Shown here piece by piece: positions 16,151 to 23,721 of a DNA stretch of 35,239 bases (position 1 is the first letter of the stretch; every line of letters starts with the position of its first letter). The notes beneath the pieces were generated by a model. It saw only the letters and a program-made list of their open reading frames with translations, ran no database searches and was not told the origin of the DNA. The translations under genes and the position numbers were made by a program. The DNA comes from Paraeggerthella sp964369725 (lineage in GTDB: Bacteria > Actinomycetota > Coriobacteriia > Coriobacteriales > Eggerthellaceae): positions 1 to 35,239 of the forward strand of contig CAYJGC010000014.1 of NCBI GenBank assembly GCA_964369725.1, written 5' to 3'.

Positions 16151-16618
16151 GTGAACAGAAATGAAAGCGCCCTCCAAGACATCGTCAACCAATTCAACAC
16201 CTGCCTTAAGCAGGACGAAGACGTACGCTGGATAGTAGATATAGTGAGCATTTGGGATTTTGCTGCAAACGACTGGCTAGGACGTTTGCCTCTGTTGTTT
16301 CGTACGGAGGGTTTTGACGTGACATTTTGGTCTCAGGATGGCACGAAGTTGTGTGCATTCATGGAGTTTGTAGACACCTCAAATAAGGAATCTCTACAAC
16401 AGTTTTTACCGCAGACTTCTTTGACTGCCTCCGATGAAGCTTCTGCTCGTTTGTACGGGTGGCGCACGAATGAAATTGCTTCTATTTTGTTGGGGAGTAA
16501 GCTTGATCAGATTGAAATTGTTGAAGAAAAAAGTAAAGATAACATCCTTTTCACCTTTGATAATGGTACAAGCTTGCAGCTAAGTGCAAGTGGCACTGTT
16601 ATTTTGACTATGAGTTAG
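16151..16618 (+). CDS. Hypothetical protein, 155 aa
   Basis: GTG start with AAAGGGGG upstream. No membrane segment, signal or recognisable catalytic motif is seen. It contains aromatic-rich stretches (VDIVSIWDFAANDWLGRLPLLF) and a C-terminal beta-rich end (ILFTFDNGTSLQLSASGTVI), suggesting a small cytoplasmic alpha/beta protein. A TATGAT box lies at 16103-16108, with only a poor -35. It is convergent with the WYL regulator gene, from which it is separated by a hairpin terminator. Codon use is like that of its neighbours. I do not recognise the family. Confidence 0.7.
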   Translation: MNRNESALQDIVNQFNTCLKQDEDVRWIVDIVSIWDFAANDWLGRLPLLFRTEGFDVTFWSQDGTKLCAFMEFVDTSNKESLQQFLPQTSLTASDEASARLYGWRTNEIASILLGSKLDQIEIVEEKSKDNILFTFDNGTSLQLSASGTVILTMS

Positions 16619-16783
16619 GCAAGAAACATTGAACTAAAGGAGAAGCTTGTAGATCGCGAGGCGTGTCTTGTAAGGTCCTATAAGGTTTTAAGTTCCTGCA
16701 GGTCAAGCACAAGGCGTTATACCCCTTGTATCTTTTGTATCCCAAAAGGCGTAGTTGGGCAATAATTGAGCAGCAAAAGAAAA

Positions 16784-16825
16784 CCCAGACTGTAAGAGTA
16801 GCAGCTTTTAAAGTCTGGGCAAATT
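16784..16825. terminator. Bidirectional terminator between convergent genes
   Basis: CCCAGACT (16784-16791) pairs with AGTCTGGG (16812-16819). AAATTTTT follows on the plus strand, and TTTTCTTTT on the minus strand. Confidence 0.75.
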
Positions 16826-16849
16826 TTTAATATTAAGAAGCATGATGTT

Positions 16850-16915
16850 GCCCTGGCAGGCTTTCTGGGCTCAGGTCAGTCCGCGTCACCCTTCGTGCGA
16901 CACGCGCAGTTGTTT
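16850..16915 (-). ncRNA. Possible cobalamin-riboswitch-like remnant
   Basis: The minus strand reads GGGTGACGCGGACTGACC, then AGCCCAGAAAGCCTGCC. The second piece resembles the B12-box consensus AGYCAGGAGACCTGCC. A short hairpin (CAC-GAAGG-GTG flanked by GCGT/ACGC) precedes it. The full riboswitch core is not seen, and no minus-strand gene follows it within 900 bases. It could be a remnant or a chance match. Confidence 0.2.
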
Positions 16916-16962
16916 TGGCATTGCTTAATGCGTTTTCTAAGCGTCAAGCAATGTGTGCATCT

Positions 16963-17994
16963 TTAGTACGCGCTCTTGATTTCATCAAGATATGCAAGGT
17001 ATCCTTCACGAGCGCTTTCAGGAGCGAGGATTTTCGCCTTGTTACCCATTATTGCAAGCCAGCCATAAAACGGAGGACTTATTTTTGCATAAACGGTAAC
17101 TTCTGCAGCAGCTCCGTCATCAAGGGTTTTGACCGACACGTTGTTGGGATTTGCCATGTCGTCTGTTTTTGATCCAAATCGGTCAACAATTATATTCATC
17201 ATGGAGACATCGACACGAAGCGTCACAGCAGTGCGTTCTCCCTGGTACATGCCAAACGTGCAGCCAAATTCTTTGTTGATATCGTAGTTTGCAAGGAGCT
17301 CATTTCTTTCTGCAGGCTCTTCACGAACCTTTAAGCTTGCCATGCGATCAACGCGGTAGGTGCGCATTTCTTGTCTCATGTCGCTATAGGCAATGAGGTA
17401 GTATAGGTCGTCGGTGTAGATCAGCGTTTTAACAGACACAACACAGGTGTCTTCGTTGTAGCGGGGGATTCTCTTAAGATTGGTGTCATAATCGAAATAT
17501 CTAAACCCAAGCTTGCGTTTATTGTTGAGCGCTTTATGGATAACGTTAATTTTATGGTAGCTTTCGTTGTTGTCCTTGTAGGGGCGCTCTAAAACATTAA
17601 TATCTCGATGAAGTGAGGCAACCTCATATTTTGATGCAAGCGACTTAAGGCGATTGCTTAAGTCGTCCGCCTTCTCTTTGTCAAGAAAACGGCTTGATTG
17701 AATGGAGTCAATGATAAGCATTAAATCGGCAGTTGAAAAATTTCTATTCATAAGACGATACTGACGCGGCTTCATGGGAGGCATAACAATATCCATACCA
17801 AAAGCTTTCAGAAGAGCGATGTCAGCATAAAGACTTTTGCGTTCTGCGGGAATATCATATTCCGCAAGTTTTTCAATAATTTCAGTGATGCTAAGACCAT
17901 GATCAGAGTCAGTTTCTTGTTGGAAGATTTGCATAAGCGTAAGTAGCTTACGCTTTTGGGGATTGCCCTGCGGGACGGATGTTATGTCTGTCAT
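16963..17994 (-). CDS. WYL-domain transcriptional regulator (YafY-like)
   Basis: The protein has 343 residues. The N-terminal winged helix spans about residues 10-80 (RKLLTLMQIFQQETD, then SITEIIEKL, then RKSLYADIALLKAFG). The middle carries the WYL domain (YTDDLYYLIAYSDMRQEMRTY, then RVDRMASL), and the C-terminal WCX-type region runs from about residue 255 to the end. WYL regulators sense ligands (often nucleic acid or nucleotides) through this domain and repress or activate nearby genes. The ATG has AGAGGTGA upstream. No obvious target gene is divergent; the next minus-strand gene upstream is agmatinase, 346 bases away, with a hairpin between. Confidence 0.9.
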   Translation of the reverse strand: MTDITSVPQGNPQKRKLLTLMQIFQQETDSDHGLSITEIIEKLAEYDIPAERKSLYADIALLKAFGMDIVMPPMKPRQYRLMNRNFSTADLMLIIDSIQSSRFLDKEKADDLSNRLKSLASKYEVASLHRDINVLERPYKDNNESYHKINVIHKALNNKRKLGFRYFDYDTNLKRIPRYNEDTCVVSVKTLIYTDDLYYLIAYSDMRQEMRTYRVDRMASLKVREEPAERNELLANYDINKEFGCTFGMYQGERTAVTLRVDVSMMNIIVDRFGSKTDDMANPNNVSVKTLDDGAAAEVTVYAKISPPFYGWLAIMGNKAKILAPESAREGYLAYLDEIKSAY

Positions 17995-18340
17995 CGTATC
18001 ACCTCTGAAGGTTTTCGGTTGTTGAGTGTCCCAAATATAGTCCTATAATTAGAAGATGGCAATACCAGAACATAAAAGTAATGCAATATGGTCACATAAT
18101 TAGATTGAAGCAATTCAAAATGATCGTCGCTTGGCTGGGCTGCGCTTATGAGAATGAGTTTATAACCGTAGAGTTTTAGTCTAGGTTTATGTAGCTTTGC
18201 TTGCTGCATCGGATGTGTGACGATTGTCGCAGATTTGCAATGATTGAAAGCAAGCGAAGGGAGTACTGCTGACTAATCGGGGTGCTGTTTGGGGCGGTGT
18301 TTGCAGCAACCTGTTTGTAATTGCTGCAAACACACCATGC
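17995..18340. other. 346-base spacer between WYL regulator and agmatinase genes
   Basis: No gene is supported. It should carry the WYL promoter, but no clear -35/-10 pair stands out. The end nearest the agmatinase stop holds a perfect 13-bp hairpin (listed separately). Confidence 0.6.
18297..18333 (-). terminator. 13-bp perfect hairpin after agmatinase stop
   Basis: GTGTTTGCAGCAA (18297-18309) pairs with TTGCTGCAAACAC (18321-18333) around an 11-base loop, 7 bases beyond the stop. No T run follows on the minus strand, so it may be a transcript-stabilising or Rho-assisted end, not a classical terminator. Confidence 0.6.
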
Positions 18341-19309
18341 TTATGTTTGATATTTCCAAATGAACGACATCATATCAAGCATAAGGTCGGCAGCGTAACG
18401 AGCCGTGCTTTGATTGAGGTCGTAGGGTGGACACACTTCAACAAGGTCGAAGCCAACAACGCGGCCTTGTTTGTTGATGGCTTCAAATATCTCAACAATG
18501 TCTTCGTAGAAAAATCCATAGGGAACAGGTGAGCCGCACCCGGGAACAAGGGATTGATCCAAGGCATCAATATCAAGTGTTACATAGTAATATTCCGCCA
18601 CGGGAATGCGCTCAATGGTCTTTTGGATTCCTTGTTTACGCACTTCGCGCATGGGCATAATTATGTTGCCACGGGTGCGCGCGTCGTCCCAGTCGGATTC
18701 TTGGGAGCTGCCAATACCGCGCATGCCCATTTGGACAATCTGCCCAATATGTGCCATTTCAGAAGCGCGGCGCATGGGGCTACCTTGCCCTTCGGTAATG
18801 CCTGCAGGGGCGTGAGTAAAATCTAAGTGAGCATCAAGATGAATTACACTTAGATTTTTGAATCGGTCAAACGCGCGCAAGATAGGAGTTGTAATAGCGT
18901 GGTCGCCGCCTATGGTAAAGGGAATTGCGCCTGCGTCAAGGATTTGGCGAATAGCACTCTCCAAGTTTTCGAAAGATTGTCCATGCTCTGTGTGTATGAC
19001 GTCAACGTCGCCTACGTCAATTACCTTCCAATCTTTGTCCATATAGGTTTGTTGGTCGGAAGGGTTAAACCATCCGTTGTGCGCATAGCAATTCCACGTA
19101 GAGGCTTCGCGAATAGCTCTTGGGGCAAAACGAGCTCCTGAGCGAATTGCGGTTCCTAGGTCATAAGGCATACCCAATACGGCAATGTGGGCATCTAAGT
19201 TGTTTATGTTGTCAACATAGAGAGCTTTCTGAAAGGTGGCAATTCCTGTGAAAGGGTTATGCATTGCTTTGTTCTCATTGGTGGTAAAAGAAAAGTATCC
19301 AGCATTCAT
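18341..19309 (-). CDS. speB: Agmatinase/ureohydrolase family enzyme
   Basis: The protein has 322 residues and all the ureohydrolase metal ligands: H137 in GGDHAIT, D159-A-H161-L-D163 in HLDAHLDF, and D246-I-D248 in VTLDIDALDQ. The family hydrolyses guanidino compounds to urea and an amine using two Mn(II) ions. The substrate loop and C-terminus (VPGCGSPVPYG) fit agmatinase or guanidinobutyrase better than arginase. It would make putrescine from agmatine, but the substrate is inferred. The ATG at 19309 has TAAAGGA upstream. No other polyamine genes are adjacent, so local context does not help. Confidence 0.85.
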   Translation of the reverse strand: MNAGYFSFTTNENKAMHNPFTGIATFQKALYVDNINNLDAHIAVLGMPYDLGTAIRSGARFAPRAIREASTWNCYAHNGWFNPSDQQTYMDKDWKVIDVGDVDVIHTEHGQSFENLESAIRQILDAGAIPFTIGGDHAITTPILRAFDRFKNLSVIHLDAHLDFTHAPAGITEGQGSPMRRASEMAHIGQIVQMGMRGIGSSQESDWDDARTRGNIIMPMREVRKQGIQKTIERIPVAEYYYVTLDIDALDQSLVPGCGSPVPYGFFYEDIVEIFEAINKQGRVVGFDLVEVCPPYDLNQSTARYAADLMLDMMSFIWKYQT

Positions 19310-19593
19310 AATATTCCTTTAGCTAAGAAGGTTGTGTCGTGAAATTGGACAGAGGGTAAAAGTGCCAAACGTAGAGAAATAGTCTGACGCTATTTTAGCA
19401 AATACAACCATGTAAAGTAAGTCTGTGTTAAGCGGGGAATGCGAAAGCAAAAAGGCTTTGTGTCCTGCGTGTATTTTAGTAAGATTGATGAAAAATACCC
19501 GACGATAACTTGATGTAATAGGGTAGAATACACATACATCTTTCAATATTTGGATAAGCATGTGGGTAGATTACTAAGAAAGGTCAAATCTCT

Positions 19594-21858
19594 ATGAGCG
19601 AAAAAGTTTCGACGGCAAAACTTTCCTCTCGCATAGCGGCTCTATTGCTGGGCTTATGCCTGGTTGGTATTACCGTTTTTTTGGGGACACTCGGCAAAGA
19701 CACTGCGTATGCGGCTGATATTGCGACTGGCACCAGTGGTACTGTTGATTGGGTTATTGACGAGTCCGGAGTGCTTACGCTAACTCCTAGCGGTGGAGCT
19801 GATAGCGGCACTTTGGCTCGATCTGGCGGAGCCTACAATAGCTCTCCGTGGTCTGATTATGCCAGCGACGTTAAATCGTTTAAGATAGCTGAGGGTAAAG
19901 AGGTGTTTGCGGGAAGCTCTATATCGCACATGTTCTACTATTGCAACTATCTTACTACGGTAGACTTCACGGGTTTTAATACTTCAGGTGCAACAAATAT
20001 AAATTACCTATTCTATCGTTGCGAAAGTCTCACCTCTGTCGATCTCTCAGGTCTTGACACTTCAAACGTGACGACCATGAACCAGATGTTCTATTACTGC
20101 GAAAGCATTACCTCGATTAATGTTTCAGGTCTTGACTTTTCAAACGTATCAAATATGAGTAAAATGTTTGAGGGATGCGGCGCTTTACGCTCTTTAGACT
20201 TAACAAATTTTTCTGGCACGGCATCATTGAACACCAATCTCATGTTTGGTGCACCGAGCGACTTCACACCTGTGGCCTTAACCTCGGTTGTTCTTAGCGA
20301 TGTCACTAATGCAAACATAAAAAGCGCAATCCCTACGCCTCCTAGCGGCATGGTGAATCCAGCTGCAAGCTCTACCACAACAGGCAAGTGGATAAACAAC
20401 GCTAACGATACTGTTTATGACTCACTGGCGAGTGTAGGTGCGGGAACCTATGAAGCTCAGGTGATTTACAATATAGCAAACGCAACCATCGCTGATATTC
20501 CAAGCTATACCTACGATGGCTCTGCTTATACTCCTGTACCAGCGCTAACACTCAATGACAGGCCGCTCGTCGTCTCAGAAGACTTTACTTATACCTATGC
20601 AACTGCAGATGGTACGCCTGTTACAAATCCTACCAGTGCAGGCACCTATACCGTAATCATTACTGGTGAAGGAGACTACAACAATACCACCTCAGCTACT
20701 TTTGAAATAACACCAATGTCTTTACCTGCGGATTGCATTGCAAGTATTGCTAGTCAGGTTTATAGTGGCAACTCCTACAAACCTGTTCCTGTAGTCACGG
20801 TCAATGGTACTGTGCTGCAAGCAACACGGGACTTTACCTATAGTTACAAAGATGCAAATGATCAGTTGGTGGAAAATCCCACCAACGCAGGTACTTATAG
20901 CGTTGTTGTAACCGGTACGGGGAATTATCAAGATAGCGCTCAGGCAAACTTTTCCATTACTGCTCGCGATCTGACAGGCGCAACGGTATCTTCAATTGCA
21001 TCTATTGCCTATAGCGGTAATCCCTATAAACCTGTTCCTGAAATTGTCCTTAATGGAGTGACACTACAGGCAGGAGTAGACTTTTCGTATACGTATTCGG
21101 ATAATCGTAGAGCTGTTGTGGCAGATCCTATAAATGCAGGCACCTATACCGTTTCTATTGAGGGCGAAGGTAACTATGCAGGCAGTCTTTCAACGAACTT
21201 TACGATTGATGCGAAATCTATAGCAAGTGGCATCATCGGTAGTATTAACGATTACACCTATGACGGCAATGTTTATGCACCAGTTCCGGTCGTGCAAGTT
21301 GACGGGGTGGCATTAGATTCTTCGAGCGATTTTACCTACGAGTATCTGGATGCAGCGGGAGAGCCTGTTGCTCAACCCATTGAAGCGGGAGACTATGTGC
21401 TTCAAGTTTCTGGTATTGGAAACTACGCAGATACGCTTAGTGCTAGTTTTGTAATTGAGGGAGCACCTCTTGAAGGGGCGACAGTGGAAGCCATACCTAG
21501 CCACACGTATGACGGAAATGCCTATAAACCTGTTCCTGTAGTGATGCTTGGGGGAACAGCTCTCAAGGCAGAAACAGACTTTGTATACCGATATGTTAAT
21601 GCCGCTGGCAATCCTATAGCAGAGCCCAAAGATGTTGGTACGTATACCGTAATGATTGAGGCTGCAGGCAACTATTCCGGAGAGATTAGCACCACCTTTG
21701 ATATTGTAGAAGCGCCAGATTCTGGGGATTCAAGCAAGGATCAGAGTGGGAAGACTCTTCCAAGCACGGGTGATTCGACTGCCCCTGTAGTTGGCTTGCT
21801 TGCATTGGGAATCATAGCTTCATTTGGTCTTTTAGGGATTGCTCGTAAGTGTTCCTAA
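19594..21858 (+). CDS. LPxTG cell-wall-anchored BspA-like protein with five YDG/MBG-type repeats
   Basis: The protein has 754 residues. A signal peptide (SRIAALLLGLCLVGITVFLG, cleavage near AYA-AD) is followed by a BspA/DUF285 leucine-rich region (about residues 95-215), with units such as LTSVDLSGLDTSNVTTMNQM. Five contiguous 83-residue repeats then run from residue 293 to 707, each with YDG/YSG-x-x-YxPVP and GTY motifs, resembling YDG/MBG-type Ig-like domains. The end is a sortase signal: LPSTG at residues 722-726, a hydrophobic helix, and a basic RKCS tail. It should be displayed on the cell wall and act in adhesion. Ribosome site AAAGG; a 17-bp hairpin terminator follows. A TAGAAT box lies at 19524-19529. 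Confidence 0.93.
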   Translation: MSEKVSTAKLSSRIAALLLGLCLVGITVFLGTLGKDTAYAADIATGTSGTVDWVIDESGVLTLTPSGGADSGTLARSGGAYNSSPWSDYASDVKSFKIAEGKEVFAGSSISHMFYYCNYLTTVDFTGFNTSGATNINYLFYRCESLTSVDLSGLDTSNVTTMNQMFYYCESITSINVSGLDFSNVSNMSKMFEGCGALRSLDLTNFSGTASLNTNLMFGAPSDFTPVALTSVVLSDVTNANIKSAIPTPPSGMVNPAASSTTTGKWINNANDTVYDSLASVGAGTYEAQVIYNIANATIADIPSYTYDGSAYTPVPALTLNDRPLVVSEDFTYTYATADGTPVTNPTSAGTYTVIITGEGDYNNTTSATFEITPMSLPADCIASIASQVYSGNSYKPVPVVTVNGTVLQATRDFTYSYKDANDQLVENPTNAGTYSVVVTGTGNYQDSAQANFSITARDLTGATVSSIASIAYSGNPYKPVPEIVLNGVTLQAGVDFSYTYSDNRRAVVADPINAGTYTVSIEGEGNYAGSLSTNFTIDAKSIASGIIGSINDYTYDGNVYAPVPVVQVDGVALDSSSDFTYEYLDAAGEPVAQPIEAGDYVLQVSGIGNYADTLSASFVIEGAPLEGATVEAIPSHTYDGNAYKPVPVVMLGGTALKAETDFVYRYVNAAGNPIAEPKDVGTYTVMIEAAGNYSGEISTTFDIVEAPDSGDSSKDQSGKTLPSTGDSTAPVVGLLALGIIASFGLLGIARKCS
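20470..21714 (+). repeat. Five 249-bp in-frame repeats
   Basis: Repeat starts at 20470, 20719, 20968, 21217 and 21466 keep an exact 249-base period with no indels, although the sequences differ. Each encodes 83 residues of the Ig-like domain array. Confidence 0.9.
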
Positions 21859-21897
21859 TGATTTGCTGGGCGCTGTCTTAGTAGTTGCCAATCTATA

Positions 21898-21939
21898 AAC
21901 AAAACAAAGAGCCTTGGTAACGAGGCTCTTTGTTTTGTT
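21898..21939 (+). terminator. 17-bp perfect terminator hairpin
   Basis: AACAAAACAAAGAGCCT (21898-21914) pairs perfectly with its complement at 21923-21939 around an 8-base loop. The T-rich 3' arm ends transcription of the surface-protein gene. Confidence 0.92.
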
Positions 21940-22104
21940 GAGGATACTGCGGTCTTGGTGTTATGTTTGGCTTTTAGACTAGCTACTTCATCCGTGCGCT
22001 TGTTTTGCAGTATTATGCTTTGTAGGTTGCGAAGTTTTACCTTGAGTGAAACGGCTTCCTTGTTCGGACAATGCTGCTTTGAATAGCCAAGCGAGAGCGT
22101 GCTG

Positions 22105-23397
22105 CTATGGTTTTAGGCAACCAATAGGAACAATGAAAATCCCATCTTCTCGACGATAGGCAACTTTGCCTCCTGTCAAAACCATTTTGAAAGCTAGTTG
22201 GTTTCTGACGCTTGAATCAACACGCTGTTCGAGCTGATTGAGATGCTTGCAGGCATCTTCAAGATGTCTTTGTCCTCCAAGTTTTACTTCTATTGCGCCC
22301 CATCTTCCATCGCGTAGCTGAATAATTATGTCAGCTTCAAGACCTGTTTTATCGCGGTAGTGATACGCCTCACCTCCCATTGCAGAGGTGTAGGTGCGTA
22401 AATCGCGAACACAGAGAGACTCAAAAAGGAAACCCATTGTTTCGAGGTCGTTAAGAAGTCTTTCTGGTGATGCTCCTAAGGCGGCAACGGCAATAGAAGG
22501 ATCTGCAAAATGCCAAGTGGGAGCTGATCTTAAAGCGCTTTTTGACCTCATTTTTGGTGCCCATGCCTTCAAGTCTTCGACTACAAATAAACGACGCAGC
22601 GCATTGAGGTAGGTTGCTTGCGTTGTGCTGGTGATTTCAAATCCATCCGATTCCATGTCAGCCCTAATTGTTGCTTGTGAGGTTTGCTGAGAAGTGCTTC
22701 TTGCTAGCGAGCGCATAAGTGCTCGCGCGCTGTCGGGGTTTCTTTTGGTTTGGTCAATTTGCGAAATGTCGCTTTCTACTACGGCATCAACATAATCGTA
22801 TGCAAGCTTTACAGAAGAGGAGGTATTTAACTTGACCGCCTGTGGCCACCCTCCGCGCGAAATAAGAAAAGCGTAGTCTTCAACGGTAAGACTGGAGAGG
22901 CCTTCTATATCTTCATCGTTGTCAAAAAGACTTTTAAGAGAAACGTCGCCCGTGGATTCTTTTGATTCAAAGAGAGACATGGGTCTCATAGTTAGTCGAG
23001 CAATTCTACCTGTACCAGTATGCATAACGGAATCATCTTTGGGAACCGCAGAACCTGTTAAGATAAATTGCCCTGTTGATGATCGTTTATTGATTTCGAA
23101 AATAACTGCGTCCCATAACATAGGGGCAACTTGCCATTCGTCAATAAGACGAGGGACACTGCCTTGGAGGAGTCGAGAGGGACGAATCTCTGCTAGAGCT
23201 AGATAGTTTTCTGCTGTTTCAGGATCTTGCATATAGAGAGTACTGTTGGCTTGCTGAGAGGAAGTCATTGTTTTACCGCACCACTTGGTTCCGCGAACAA
23301 GAACAGCACCGATTCGAGAAAGGGTTTCTGTAAGTAGTGTGTCAGCTACACGAGGAAGATAGGTGTTGTTCGTATCATTATTTGGTTCATTATGCAT
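22105..23397 (-). CDS. AAA_14/DUF4143 ATPase
   Basis: The protein has 430 residues. The Walker A is the family variant GTKWCGKT (about residue 36), Walker B is PRLIDEWQ, and sensor-like FILTGSAV follows. The C-terminal DUF4143 domain carries a PD-(D/E)xK-like core (GLEADIIIQL...GAIEVKLGG). Family members are common in mobile or variable regions of gut and oral bacteria. Their function is not settled; a nuclease-linked NTPase or toxin/antitoxin-like role has been considered. The ATG sits in the last unit of a 23-bp tandem repeat (23388-23472), and the ribosome site is weak. Transcribed alone, leftward. Confidence 0.88.
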   Translation of the reverse strand: MHNEPNNDTNNTYLPRVADTLLTETLSRIGAVLVRGTKWCGKTMTSSQQANSTLYMQDPETAENYLALAEIRPSRLLQGSVPRLIDEWQVAPMLWDAVIFEINKRSSTGQFILTGSAVPKDDSVMHTGTGRIARLTMRPMSLFESKESTGDVSLKSLFDNDEDIEGLSSLTVEDYAFLISRGGWPQAVKLNTSSSVKLAYDYVDAVVESDISQIDQTKRNPDSARALMRSLARSTSQQTSQATIRADMESDGFEITSTTQATYLNALRRLFVVEDLKAWAPKMRSKSALRSAPTWHFADPSIAVAALGASPERLLNDLETMGFLFESLCVRDLRTYTSAMGGEAYHYRDKTGLEADIIIQLRDGRWGAIEVKLGGQRHLEDACKHLNQLEQRVDSSVRNQLAFKMVLTGGKVAYRREDGIFIVPIGCLKP

Positions 23398-23472
23398 TTT
23401 GGCTCACTTTCATTATGCATTTTGGCTCACTTTCATTATGCATTTTGGCTCACTTTCATTATGCATTTTGGC
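23388..23472 (-). repeat. 23-bp tandem repeat (about 3.7 units) spanning the ATPase start codon
   Basis: Units at 23388-23410, 23411-23433, 23434-23456 and a partial unit at 23457-23472 are identical. Each carries cattatgcattttggct on the plus strand, giving an ATG on the minus strand. The ATG of the ATPase is in the first unit. The unit length is not a multiple of three, so each copy's ATG is in a different frame. Confidence 0.93.
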
Positions 23473-23721
23473 GAAAAGTCATCAAATAACTAAATAATTT
23501 TTGGCAGTTTGCACTTCTCAAGCCCCGTAGGCACTTTTTATAAACTTACTAGATGTAAGTAAGCGTTGATTGTGTGCTCTAAAGAGTCGGCAGGCATGTC
23601 ATAGGAGCAGGAAAAGTGGTTTCTTATGTTGTGCAGGTATTGGTAGGGCAGCCAGAATCGTAAAGACACAAAAGCCGCATGCTAAAAGGCATGCGGCTTG
23701 GGAGGGGATGGTGTTTTGAAT
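23398..23721. other. 324-base spacer between ATPase and reductase genes
   Basis: It contains the rest of the tandem repeat, an AT-rich stretch, and the reductase terminator at 23672-23699. No gene is seen. Confidence 0.6.
23672..23699 (-). terminator. Terminator of the FAD reductase gene
   Basis: AAGCCGCATGC (23672-23682) pairs perfectly with GCATGCGGCTT (23689-23699). On the minus strand a TTTTGTGTCTTT tract follows. Confidence 0.85.

Larger units (their letters stand above)
16619..16962. other. Convergent spacer with terminator and a structured element
   Basis: This 344-base spacer lies between convergent genes. It holds a terminator (16784-16825) and a GC-rich segment at 16850-16915 that folds and resembles part of a cobalamin riboswitch on the minus strand (listed separately). 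No gene is visible. Confidence 0.6.

Noticed and set aside
23388..23472. CRISPR array
   Set aside because: The repeats are contiguous with no spacers and cover a start codon.
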